Positions 51,993 to 61,187 of a DNA stretch of 64,000 bases are shown here, piece after piece. Made by a program: the position numbers and the translations under genes. The first letter of the stretch is position 1, and every line of letters starts with the position of its first letter. A model generated the notes under the pieces. The model had not been told where the DNA came from. It saw nothing but the letters and a program-made list of their open reading frames with translations, and searched no databases. The stretch spans positions 28,860 through 92,859 of the forward strand of contig JAPPKD010000253.1 in the NCBI GenBank assembly GCA_028820215.1. Direction: 5' to 3'. Origin of the DNA: Spirochaetaceae bacterium (GTDB taxonomy: Bacteria > Spirochaetota > Spirochaetia > SZUA-6 > Bin103).

Positions 51993-52787
51993 TCACGGAG
52001 CGGCGCCAGTCCCGCCGCCGTTCACCCGGAAGAAGCGCTCGCTGTTGGCGAACACGGCGTCCGCGAACTCCTCCAGCGGCATCCCGCGCAGTTCGGCCAC
52101 GAAGCGTGCGGTCTCTTGCAGATAGGCTGGTCGATTGCGCTCACCGCGGCGGGACGCCGGCACCATGAACGGAGTCTCGGTTTCCAGGAGCAGCCGCTCC
52201 AGCGGCATGGCGGCCGCCACCTCCTGCAGGGTGCGAGCGCTGCGATAGGTGACGTTGCCGGCGAAGGAGATGTACAGGTTGAGCTCCAGCGCACGCGTCG
52301 CGAACTCCAGGTCCTCCGAATAGCAGTGCAGCACGCCGCCGCGCTCCGGCAGCTTGTCCCGCAATACCGCCAACACATCGGCTCCCGCATCCCGGTTGTG
52401 GATCACCACCGGCAGCTCGACGTGACCGGCGATCTCGAGCTGGCGAACGAACAGGTTGATCTGGGAGTCACGATCGCCGTATTTGCGATAGTAGTCGAGC
52501 CCGGTCTCGCCGATCGCCACCACGCGTTCGCCACCGGCCAGATCGGCCAGGCGCGTCTCCCAGCCGGTCGGCAGGCGGTCTACTTCTGAAGGAGAAATGC
52601 CTGCGCTGTAATAAATTGAATGATCCTGCCCGAGCTGCTCGTAGGTGTCGGTGAAGTCGGTCAGGTCGTTCGAGATGCAGACGAACGCCTGCACGCCGGC
52701 ATGCTTGGCTTCCTGCACCGCCAGGAGTTGCTCGATGGGGTCGTCGTGGATGAGACCGAGATGAGCGTGGGTGTCGAACAGTTGCAT
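51993..52787 (-). CDS. tatD: TatD-family metal-dependent hydrolase
   Basis: 264 residues. FDTHAHL (4-10), GETGLDYYRK, VVIHNRDAG, LHCYSED and LLLETETPFM are the metal-site motifs of the TatD TIM barrel; the last is usually LETDAP, so Asp is replaced by Glu. Family members are 3'-5' DNA/RNA exonucleases (E. coli TatD) or D-aminoacyl-tRNA deacylase-like. Transcribed leftward from a promoter that overlaps the M23 promoter; purD follows. Confidence 0.92.
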   Translation of the reverse strand: MQLFDTHAHLGLIHDDPIEQLLAVQEAKHAGVQAFVCISNDLTDFTDTYEQLGQDHSIYYSAGISPSEVDRLPTGWETRLADLAGGERVVAIGETGLDYYRKYGDRDSQINLFVRQLEIAGHVELPVVIHNRDAGADVLAVLRDKLPERGGVLHCYSEDLEFATRALELNLYISFAGNVTYRSARTLQEVAAAMPLERLLLETETPFMVPASRRGERNRPAYLQETARFVAELRGMPLEEFADAVFANSERFFRVNGGGTGAAP

Positions 52788-52836
52788 GTCTCTTCTTCGG
52801 CGGATGGGGAATGGTCTGGCCGGGCAGCGTGCCGGT

Positions 52837-52866
52837 TTGACAGGAGAGCGAGCGGAACGCTACCGT
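52837..52866 (+). promoter_or_regulatory. Promoter candidate for the M23 peptidase-bactofilin operon
   Basis: -35 TTGACA (52837-52842), 18-bp spacer, -10 TACCGT (52861-52866). Same boxes and spacer as the der promoter. Confidence 0.6.
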
Positions 52867-52886
52867 GGCGCACAGACTCCGGTCAA
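52857..52886 (-). promoter_or_regulatory. Promoter candidate for tatD-purD
   Basis: Minus strand -35 TTGACC (52886-52881), 18-bp spacer, -10 TAGCGT (52862-52857). Its -10 shares 2 bp with the rightward -10 of the M23 promoter, so polymerase could occupy only one at a time. Confidence 0.5.
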
Positions 52887-52887
52887 G

Positions 52888-53964
52888 ATGGTGCCGGAGC
52901 GGAGCCCCCGAACCATCACAGACATTACCGTGCAATCAGGCTTTCATCGTCGCAACGACGTGTTGGCGGAGACCCCCGGCGAACCGCGTGCAGCCGCGGC
53001 GGCGCGCGGTTTCCGGCTTGCGCTGCGCTCGCTCGTGCGCAGGGGAAACCAGCGTTTCACGGTCATGCTGATCCCTCACAGTGAACGCCGCACGTACAAT
53101 CTGCAGCTTTCGGTCTTCACGCTGCTGGCGGCCGGCACCTTGCTGGTCGTCGTGCTCTGCGCGTTTCTGATTCTCTCCACCCACTTCACCACTACCAATG
53201 AGAGGATGGCTGCTGTCAACCGTTCCCTGGCCGCAAGCGAGCTGGCGCTGGAATCGGTGGGTGACGAAGTGATCGCGCTGCAGGGAACGATGCAGGAGTT
53301 CCGGGTGCTGATCGATCAGCTCCAGCGGATTCTGAGTTCCGGGAATCTCACGGCCACTACGGCGTCCGCCGTGCGCGGCGCCGGGGATCTGGCGGCGTTC
53401 GTGGGCCAGCCTTCCGCGCTGGCGGCCGAATCGCCGGGAGTGACCGCGCTCCGGCAGCTCAGCGCCGCGCTCGACGCTGCGATGATGCCGCTGACCGAGC
53501 TCAACGAAACGGTAGCGGCTCAGCAGACGTTGCTGGCGGATGTGCCCACGCTGTGGCCGGTCCGCGGCGGCGGGTACGTGAGTTTCGAGTTCGGTCCGCA
53601 GCGCCATCCGTTCACGGGCGCGTTCTACATTCACCGCGGCATCGACATCGCGATGCACCGCGGCGCCGAGATCGTCGCCACGGCCAATGGGACCGTCAGC
53701 CGGATCGCCTACGAACGCTACAATCTGGGCAACGTGATCGAGATAGCCCACAGATACGGTTTCGTCACGCGCTACGGGCACCTGCAACGGGTGCTGATCG
53801 AGCCGGGCCAGACGGTGCAGCGTGGCCAGACGATCGGTCTGATGGGCTCTACCGGCCGGTCGACCGGGCCCCACGTGCACTACGAGGTGAGCATCGGCGG
53901 GCAACTCCGCAACCCTGAGGAGTTCCTTGCGGTGTCCGCGATCACGGTGGCGGCGTCGCGATGA
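52888..53964 (+). CDS. M23/LytM-family peptidase, envelope-anchored
   Basis: 358 residues from ATG 52888 (earliest start downstream of the promoter; GTG 52930 and 52960 also possible). A cytoplasmic basic N-terminus, one membrane segment (about 76-97, LSVFTLLAAGTLLVVVLCAFLIL), a coiled region (about 105-165) and a C-terminal LytM domain with FIxRGIDIA-type HRGIDIA (His, Asp zinc ligands), GYGFVTRYGHL-like YGFVTRYGHLQRV and HVHYEV (active-site His and zinc His). The metal site looks complete, so it may be an active peptidoglycan endopeptidase in the periplasm. Its stop overlaps the bactofilin ATG by 4 bp. Confidence 0.88.
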   Translation: MVPERSPRTITDITVQSGFHRRNDVLAETPGEPRAAAAARGFRLALRSLVRRGNQRFTVMLIPHSERRTYNLQLSVFTLLAAGTLLVVVLCAFLILSTHFTTTNERMAAVNRSLAASELALESVGDEVIALQGTMQEFRVLIDQLQRILSSGNLTATTASAVRGAGDLAAFVGQPSALAAESPGVTALRQLSAALDAAMMPLTELNETVAAQQTLLADVPTLWPVRGGGYVSFEFGPQRHPFTGAFYIHRGIDIAMHRGAEIVATANGTVSRIAYERYNLGNVIEIAHRYGFVTRYGHLQRVLIEPGQTVQRGQTIGLMGSTGRSTGPHVHYEVSIGGQLRNPEEFLAVSAITVAASR

Positions 53965-54377
53965 CGACCGATCGGGACTCCGGCAGCGGTGCCGCCGACC
54001 GAAACATGGTCGACTCGATCGTGGGACAGGGCACCCGGATGAGCGGACAGATCGACCTGACCGGAATGCTTCGAATCGACGGCGAATTCCATGGCGAGGT
54101 TCGTGCCGGAGGACGGGTCCTCATCGGCCACACCGGTCGAGCCGAGTGCACGTTGCGCGTGGGCACGGTCGTCGTGGCCGGTAGCGTACGCGGCGATGTC
54201 GTCGCCTCCGAGCTCGTGGAACTGCGCTCGACCGCCACCGTGATCGGTTCGATCTGCACGCCGCGGCTGATCGTCGAAGGAGGCGGTCGGTTCTGCGGAC
54301 GGTGCCGCGTGGGAGTCGGAGACGGCCGGATGACAGAGTCTCGTCCGGCGTCGCCGTACTCGGCGAAACCGGCATGA
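53961..54377 (+). CDS. Bactofilin
   Basis: 138 residues. The core (about 25-115) is a right-handed beta-helix of the bactofilin (DUF583) family: GTRMSGQIDLTGMLRIDGEFHGEV, VLIGHTGRAECTLRVGTVVVAGSVRGDV, VELRSTATVIGSICTPRLIVEGGGRF. Flanked by short disordered ends. Bactofilins polymerise without nucleotide and organise cell-wall enzymes; genetic pairing with M23 peptidases is common and linked to cell curvature and helical shape. Cotranscribed with the preceding M23 gene and, by overlap, with the PSP1 gene. Confidence 0.9.
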   Translation: MTTDRDSGSGAADRNMVDSIVGQGTRMSGQIDLTGMLRIDGEFHGEVRAGGRVLIGHTGRAECTLRVGTVVVAGSVRGDVVASELVELRSTATVIGSICTPRLIVEGGGRFCGRCRVGVGDGRMTESRPASPYSAKPA

Positions 54378-55231
54378 AGACCTCCGCACCCGTGAGCGGT
54401 CGGGTCGTGCGGGTCAAGCTGCTGCACTCCAGCGAGACCTGCCTGTGCGTTCCGCCGGCGTCCGTGGCGGTCGAGTTGGACACCGATGCCAGTGTCATCG
54501 TACCCACTCGTCATGGGTCCGAGATCGGTCGCGTGCTCGGAGCGGTCCATGACGAAACGGAACTGCGAGGCGCCGAGCTGTTCGAGGTGATCCGCCAGGC
54601 GGAGGCCGATGATCTGGACGACTACGAACGCAACCGCGAGCTCGCCGACGAATTGCTGCGGTCATGCCGACGGCGTCTCGAAGGTCTCAATCTGGCGATG
54701 AAGTTGGCCGCAGCCCACATCGTGTTCAGCGGCGGCACGCTCATCCTCTACTTCACGGCAGAGAAGCGGATCGACTTCCGTCGGCTGATCGGAGAGCTGT
54801 CGGACGAGGTGGGCTTGCGCATCGATCTGCAGCAGGTCGGCATGCGCGACGAGACGCGGATCGTCGGCGGGGCAGGGATCTGCGGCCGGGTGCTGTGCTG
54901 CAATGGGGTTACGGACCGACGCCCGCGGGTGACGGTCCGTATGGCTCGGGACCAGGGACTCTCGCTGGATACTCGGCGCATCTCCGGATTATGCGGGCGG
55001 CTGTTGTGTTGCCTGTCCTACGAGTATGACTATTACCAGGAGGTGCGCCGCTCGGTGCCCAAGGAAGGCAAGTCGGTGTACTACCAGGGCGACCGCTTTC
55101 GCGTAATGGAGTTGAATGCGCTCACCAAGCGGGCCCGCATCAGCGGCGCCGATGGCGCGGTCTTGGGAGTCGGGTTCGGGGACTTCCGGTTCGATGAGGC
55201 GAACCGGCGCTGGGAGGTCAGCCCGGTGTGA
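54374..55231 (+). CDS. PSP1-domain protein (RicT/YaaT-like)
   Basis: 285 residues from ATG 54374 (ATGA overlap with bactofilin; 54302 rejected). PSP1 C-terminal domain with GGTLILYFTAEKRIDFRRLIGEL, GICGRVLCCNG and GLCGRLLCCLSYEYDYY; the paired CGR-LCC motifs match those of RicT (YaaT), which in B. subtilis forms an Fe-S containing complex with RicA and RicF that activates RNase Y. rny is encoded elsewhere in the window. Ends inside the convergent acyltransferase gene (14-bp overlap). Confidence 0.85.
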   Translation: MKTSAPVSGRVVRVKLLHSSETCLCVPPASVAVELDTDASVIVPTRHGSEIGRVLGAVHDETELRGAELFEVIRQAEADDLDDYERNRELADELLRSCRRRLEGLNLAMKLAAAHIVFSGGTLILYFTAEKRIDFRRLIGELSDEVGLRIDLQQVGMRDETRIVGGAGICGRVLCCNGVTDRRPRVTVRMARDQGLSLDTRRISGLCGRLLCCLSYEYDYYQEVRRSVPKEGKSVYYQGDRFRVMELNALTKRARISGADGAVLGVGFGDFRFDEANRRWEVSPV

Positions 55232-56051
55232 GCACGGAGGCTTCGCGCCGCCAGCGTTCGACCTGTGCCGCGATTTCCGTGCGCATGTGTCGCACCTTCT
55301 GGCGCAACTCCGCCTTGTTCTCCGGCGGCTGGTAGACCGACAGGAATCTCACGCGGTAGCGGGTCGTTCCCATGCGGGCAAGCCCGGCGAGTCCGCGCAG
55401 GCGGTACCCGCCGTCGATCGCAGCCGACACGATCGGCAACCGCCGCCCTTCCAGGACGATGGCCAGCCCTCCCGAATGGAACCGATGCACCGCGCCGTCC
55501 CGTGAACGGGTGCCGTCCGCGAAGACGACGGGACAGGCACCTTCGTCGGCGAGCGCCGAGAAGCGGCGGAGCTCGCGGATCAGCAGTCGAATCTGGGTGG
55601 TGTCGATACGGCCGCGCGGCCGAACGATCAGGGCGTCGCCGCCATAGCGAAGGCACTTCGACACCAGCGGCACTCCGTACTTCAGCGATCGCTTGGCGAC
55701 GAATTTGAGAGTCCGGCCGGGCAGTGCCGTGATCAGCACCGGGATGTCCAGCAGACTCTGATGGTTGCTGACCAGCACGAACCGCCGTGGGAGATGGGGA
55801 AGAGCCGACTCGATGACCACCGAGAAGCCGGTCAACTCTCCCGCGCGACGGACGAGCCTTCGTCCCTCGCGGCGCATGAAGATCGATACTGCGGCGCGCA
55901 ACCGCTGCGCAGGATCCGGTTCGCCGTCCCGGCGGCCCTTCGCAGGTCCCGCTCGGGGGGCTACTCCCGAGACTTTCCAAAGGCCCAGACGTACGTCCCC
56001 GGCGAGGAACCGGACCAGCAGGTAACCGACAAACAACAGTCCCCGGATCAT
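55218..56051 (-). CDS. plsC: 1-acyl-sn-glycerol-3-phosphate acyltransferase family
   Basis: 277 residues from ATG 56051, which overlaps the stop of the HAD gene upstream (ATGA). N-terminal membrane segment (IRGLLFVGYLLVRFLAG), then motif I NHQSLLD (HX4D), KSLKYGVPLVSK region, motif III FADGTRSRDG (usual FPEGTRS), motif IV LPIVSAAI. Likely adds the second acyl chain to lysophosphatidate in phospholipid synthesis; the exact acyl acceptor is uncertain. Last gene of the leftward run. Confidence 0.88.
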   Translation of the reverse strand: MIRGLLFVGYLLVRFLAGDVRLGLWKVSGVAPRAGPAKGRRDGEPDPAQRLRAAVSIFMRREGRRLVRRAGELTGFSVVIESALPHLPRRFVLVSNHQSLLDIPVLITALPGRTLKFVAKRSLKYGVPLVSKCLRYGGDALIVRPRGRIDTTQIRLLIRELRRFSALADEGACPVVFADGTRSRDGAVHRFHSGGLAIVLEGRRLPIVSAAIDGGYRLRGLAGLARMGTTRYRVRFLSVYQPPENKAELRQKVRHMRTEIAAQVERWRREASVLTPG

Positions 56052-56827
56052 CAGCGCCCGCCGCTCATCGCCCGTCCCAGCAGGTCGTGCAACTCCGGGA
56101 GGTCCACAGAAGGGACGCGCGGATCCGCCCGCCACTCCGGTTTGGCATACCCCCACGCGGCCAGATACACCTCGATGCGCGCGTCCTCGTTGCCGACCAG
56201 GTGGTCGAGCTGATCATCGATCAGCGCGGCTCGCCCGGCCTGCCGCTCGTCGAGCACCGCGGCAACCATCTCCAGTTTCGAAACGGCAGCGGCGTGCAGG
56301 ATGGCCTGCGCCGGCACCGGCACTTCGTGGAAGGCGAGAATTGCCTCGATGTAACGCGGGCGCTTGGTAGAGAGGATCCAGGTGCTGTCCCAGTCGGCGG
56401 CGTGCAGGAGATCCGCGACGCCCGGGTACAACGGGTTCAGTCGCAGCCAGTGGCTGAGATCGTGAACCATCAACTCCTGACGGACGCGATTGAGCGCGTC
56501 CGCGTAGCGCGCCAGCAGCCCCGGGCCGGCGATGCGGCGGGCCTCGTCGAACTCCTCCTGATGTGCGGGCGTGCGTCCCGCGGCCAGCAGGTCCTGGATC
56601 AGGACGTAGTCGTCACCGGCGCGGATGAATGGGCGGAGCTCGAGGAAGCGCTCGCGGAGCGTGACCGGAACCGATGGCGGTGTGTCCGGGTCCGGCCCGG
56701 CGGGGTCGTCAGGCTGCGCGTCGCGGGTAAGGCGGTCGTAGGCAACCCACGAGCTGAACAGGCACTCGGCGGCGGAATCGCAGATCACGCCATCGAAGTC
56801 GATGAACAACTGCAGTGGACTCGTCAT
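56051..56827 (-). CDS. HAD-superfamily protein next to LarA
   Basis: 258 residues from ATG 56827; the longer frame to 57130 lies within larA. Motif I FIDFDGVICDS is complete, a helical cap follows (about 30-140), WILSTKRPRY resembles motif II with Ser-Thr, and a late acidic motif ALIDDQLDHLVGNE (IV). Substrate unknown. Its position between larA and plsC, with 10 bp to larA, suggests cotranscription; dephosphorylation of a sugar-acid phosphate would fit but is inference. Confidence 0.75.
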   Translation of the reverse strand: MTSPLQLFIDFDGVICDSAAECLFSSWVAYDRLTRDAQPDDPAGPDPDTPPSVPVTLRERFLELRPFIRAGDDYVLIQDLLAAGRTPAHQEEFDEARRIAGPGLLARYADALNRVRQELMVHDLSHWLRLNPLYPGVADLLHAADWDSTWILSTKRPRYIEAILAFHEVPVPAQAILHAAAVSKLEMVAAVLDERQAGRAALIDDQLDHLVGNEDARIEVYLAAWGYAKPEWRADPRVPSVDLPELHDLLGRAMSGGR

Positions 56828-56837
56828 GCAACCGAGC

Positions 56838-58106
56838 TCAGCCGGCCGCCGGCAGATGCAGCACCTCCCCGGCGTGCGGGACATACAGGATACCGGAGTC
56901 CTCCCGGTCTCGGTAGTCATCCAGTTCCATGGCAGCGGGATCCCGGTACGCGAGCCCGATGCGCTCGCACAGCGCGCGCGGCAGGGCGGTGGCCAGTTCC
57001 ACCTCGATCCGCGGGCGCTCGACGCCGTCGCGGTACTCGCCGACGCCGCGGACCAGGGCCGAGTGAGCCAGCACGCCTCGCGGGACATCGGCGAATCGGT
57101 GCCGCTCCGCCACCAGGTAGTCGGTGACATGGTACCCGACCCGTTCCAGGTAGTCGCCCCAGGTGGCGGACAGCTTGTCGATCTGCGGGCCGTAGATGAT
57201 CAGGCGTCCTCCGTCGGAGACCACTGACTCGAGCTTGTACATCACCTTTCCGCCCACCCACAGCTCGTCGTACATCGCGGGCGCGTGCCCGAGAACCGTG
57301 TGGTAACGGCGAGGCGTACGGGTGATGTGGATCCGTGCGGAGTGGTCGGCGGCATCGCTCCACGCGCGCCTTGGATCGCCCACGTACAGCCCGGCAAGCT
57401 CCGGCGGCTCCTGCCCCGGCTGCACGACCATCGCGACCAGGTGACAGGCCGTGGGGACCAGGTCGGCGGCCTGCTCGATCACGCGGCGCGCCGGCGTGTC
57501 CTTGTGCCCGATCGTCTTCATGCAGGTGATGACCGCGCTCAGCCAGTGGAAGAAGTCCAGGAACTCGCCGCCGGAGATGCCGGGAAACAGGTACTTGTGG
57601 CCGCCCGAGAAGCCGACGATCTCGTGCGGGAACACGGGACCGACGATCAGCAGCAGGTCATACTCGAAGATCGCGCGGTTGATGGTGATGTCCACGGCCT
57701 CGGCGAACCGGCCGTCGGTGGCCGCGGAGATCTGGCGCTCCGTGAACGACCCGATCCGCTGCAGCGTCCCGGGGGTGTCCCACCGGTGATTGAGGAAGCG
57801 GCTGGCGCCGAAGCGCTCGGCGCGCTCGGCGGGACTCACCCCGTAGAGCCGGGCGATCGCGTCGTCCGGCATGATCGGGTGCGTCCCCAGCGCCACCATG
57901 TAGTCGAGCTGCCGGGCGTGTACGCCGATGACCTCGTCCACCGCCCGTACCAGAGCGGGCAACGGGGCGCTGCGGGTGGCGTCCGGCGTGATCGCGAGAA
58001 CCCGCCGCGACTCGAACAGCGCGCGTGGCGTCCCGGCTTCGATGCGGCTGCAGATGTCCTCGTGGGTCATCGTCGCGGAACGCTCCATCGTCATCAGATC
58101 CGCCAT
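56838..58106 (-). CDS. larA: LarA-family nickel-dependent racemase/epimerase homologue
   Basis: 422 residues, ATG 58106 after GGGAGG. LarA features: GTHPIM near 74-79, LNHRW with His107, PHEIVGFSGGHK with His161 and Lys171, and FFHWL with His187. The 161/171/187 spacing equals His174/Lys184/His200 of lactate racemase, where Lys184 holds the Ni-pincer cofactor and His200 binds nickel. The usual 'GTHR' is GTHP here, suggesting a substrate other than lactate. LarA relatives include D-gluconate 2-epimerases. larB/larC/larE cofactor genes are not in the window. Next to an SDR of the mannonate-oxidoreductase type. Confidence 0.85.
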   Translation of the reverse strand: MADLMTMERSATMTHEDICSRIEAGTPRALFESRRVLAITPDATRSAPLPALVRAVDEVIGVHARQLDYMVALGTHPIMPDDAIARLYGVSPAERAERFGASRFLNHRWDTPGTLQRIGSFTERQISAATDGRFAEAVDITINRAIFEYDLLLIVGPVFPHEIVGFSGGHKYLFPGISGGEFLDFFHWLSAVITCMKTIGHKDTPARRVIEQAADLVPTACHLVAMVVQPGQEPPELAGLYVGDPRRAWSDAADHSARIHITRTPRRYHTVLGHAPAMYDELWVGGKVMYKLESVVSDGGRLIIYGPQIDKLSATWGDYLERVGYHVTDYLVAERHRFADVPRGVLAHSALVRGVGEYRDGVERPRIEVELATALPRALCERIGLAYRDPAAMELDDYRDREDSGILYVPHAGEVLHLPAAG

Positions 58107-58181
58107 GTCATGCCTCCCGTACGTCCGGCCTCCCGCATGTCCGCGTCCAGGTGCTCCCGTGCATCGTTCCGGCGTCGGCGT

Positions 58182-58978
58182 TCAGATGCTGTCCAGGAGA
58201 AAGCCGCCGTCGACCGGTATGGTCGCTCCCGTGACGAACCCGGATGCGGCTTCACTGGCAAGGAATATCGCCGCCCCGGCCAACTCCTCCGGCTCGCCGA
58301 ACCGCGCGAACGGCGTCCGGCCGAGCACCTGCCGGCCACGCTCGGTGGGGTGGCCGGTCGCTTCGTCCACCAGCAGCCGGCGGTTCTGTTCGGCGAGGAA
58401 GAACCCGGGTGCGATGGCGTTCACGCGGATGCGGTGAGGGGCGAATTCCTTCGCCGTCGCCTCCGTGAGGTTGACGACACCGGCCTTTGCCGCTCCGTAG
58501 GCCCACACGCCGGACAACGGCTTGTACGAGGCCATCGACGCGATGTTGATGATCGATCCCACGATCCCGTGATCGATCCAGTGCGCCGCGACGACCTTGG
58601 TCGGAACCACGCATCCCGCGATCAGATTGAGCTCGACGGTCTGACGGAACACGTCGATGTCGATCTCGGTAAACGCTCCCTTGCTCAGGTTGCCGCCGAC
58701 CGCGTTGATCAGGACCGTCGGGCAACCCAGCCGCGCTTCGGTGTGGCGCAGGGCATCCATGATCGCGTCCGGCGACCCGGCATCGGCCACGAAGCCGGTG
58801 GTGCGATCGGCAGCGTTCAGCGTGGTCAGGGCGCGGTCGACCGTCTCGGCCCGTCGGCTCCAGACCGCGATGCGCGCTCCGGCGTCGAGCAGGCCGCGCG
58901 CCATCCCGATCGCCAGCGTCGCTCCGCCGCCCGAGATGGCCACCGTGGCGTCCAGTGAGAACAGGGGAGAGGGGCTCG

Positions 58979-58982
<4 letters not shown>
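58182..58982 (-). CDS. SDR oxidoreductase, D-mannonate oxidoreductase type
   Basis: 266 residues from ATG 58982, overlapping the gnd stop (ATGA). SDR cofactor loop SGGGATLAIG (17-26), catalytic Ser149, Tyr162 and Lys166 (YGAAK). The C-terminal half RIRVNAIAPGFFLAEQNRRLL, followed by RTPFARFGEPEEL and SGFVTGATIPVDGGF, strongly resembles SDR-type mannonate/fructuronate oxidoreductases (YjmF-like of Bacillus). It would interconvert D-mannonate and D-fructuronate. Context with LarA and Gnd fits sugar-acid metabolism. Exact substrate not proven. Confidence 0.85.
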
Positions 58983-60385
<1,403 letters not shown>

Positions 60386-60420
60386 CAGGTGTGCATCCTC
60401 ATCATGGGGTGCGGGGCTGA

Positions 60421-60449
60421 ATCATAGGAGCGCGGGGCGCACGTGTATA
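60421..60449 (-). promoter_or_regulatory. Promoter candidate for gnd
   Basis: Minus strand -35 TATACA (60449-60444), 17-bp spacer, -10 TATGAT (60426-60421), about 35 bp before the gnd ATG. A GAGG ribosome-binding element follows in between. Does not show the TTGAC pattern of the other promoters. Confidence 0.45.
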
Positions 60450-60480
60450 CCGCCACGGGTCCCGGGGCAGCACGGGTACG

Positions 60481-61137
60481 TCACCGTGCTCGTCGCGCTC
60501 GGCACGGTGGCAGCAGGCCGGACCGCCGGGCCAGCACGGCTTGCATGCGATCGGCAACCTCGTTCGGCGTGGCGGTACCGTCGATGCCGCGCAGCAGACC
60601 CGTCGATCGGTAGTACTCGATGACCGGGGTGGTCTGTGCCCGATAGGCGTGGAGCCGCCGTCGGATCGCCTCCGGATCGTCGTCTTCGCGTTGCACGGGT
60701 GCGCAGAACAGGGACGCATTCGCCGGCATCGAGGCCACGTTGAAGGTGGCGCCGCACCGGGCGCAGGTACGGCGTCCGGACAGGCGGCGAACGACCTCCT
60801 GCTCGGGCACGATCAGCTCGACGGCGGCGTCGAGCTGCGCGAATCCGGCCAGCGCGGCGGCCTGCGGGACGGTGCGAGGAAAGCCGTCGAGAATGAATCC
60901 CTTCCGTTCGTCGAGGGTCGCCAGGTGCTCGCGCACCAGGGAGATGGTCAGCGAATCGGGGACCAGGCTGCCGGCCTGCAGCAGGTCGGCCACCCGGCGC
61001 CCGAGCGGGGTCCGAGCCTTCACCGCAGCGCGGAAAAGGTCGCCCGTGGAGATGTGACGCATTCCGGTGCGGCCGGCCACGGTGCTGGCGAGCGTGCCCT
61101 TGCCGGCGCCGGGCGGTCCGAGGAGAACCAGCTGCAT
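60481..61137 (-). CDS. adk: Adenylate kinase
   Basis: 218 residues, ATG 61137. P-loop GPPGAGKGT (7-15), STGDLFR, DGFPRTVPQA, and a LID domain with CARC and a third Cys (LFC); the fourth zinc ligand of the usual CxxC-CxxC/D set is not apparent, so zinc binding is uncertain. RREDDDPEAIRRRL-type sequence follows. Catalyses ATP + AMP to 2 ADP. Relocated from its frequent position after secY to this site downstream of ahcY (50 bp), which produces adenosine, a functionally related pair. Confidence 0.94.
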   Translation of the reverse strand: MQLVLLGPPGAGKGTLASTVAGRTGMRHISTGDLFRAAVKARTPLGRRVADLLQAGSLVPDSLTISLVREHLATLDERKGFILDGFPRTVPQAAALAGFAQLDAAVELIVPEQEVVRRLSGRRTCARCGATFNVASMPANASLFCAPVQREDDDPEAIRRRLHAYRAQTTPVIEYYRSTGLLRGIDGTATPNEVADRMQAVLARRSGLLPPCRARRAR

Positions 61138-61187
61138 GAGATTGGGGCAGGCTGAGCGAGCGAGCGACGCCGCGGTGGCTCCAGGGC

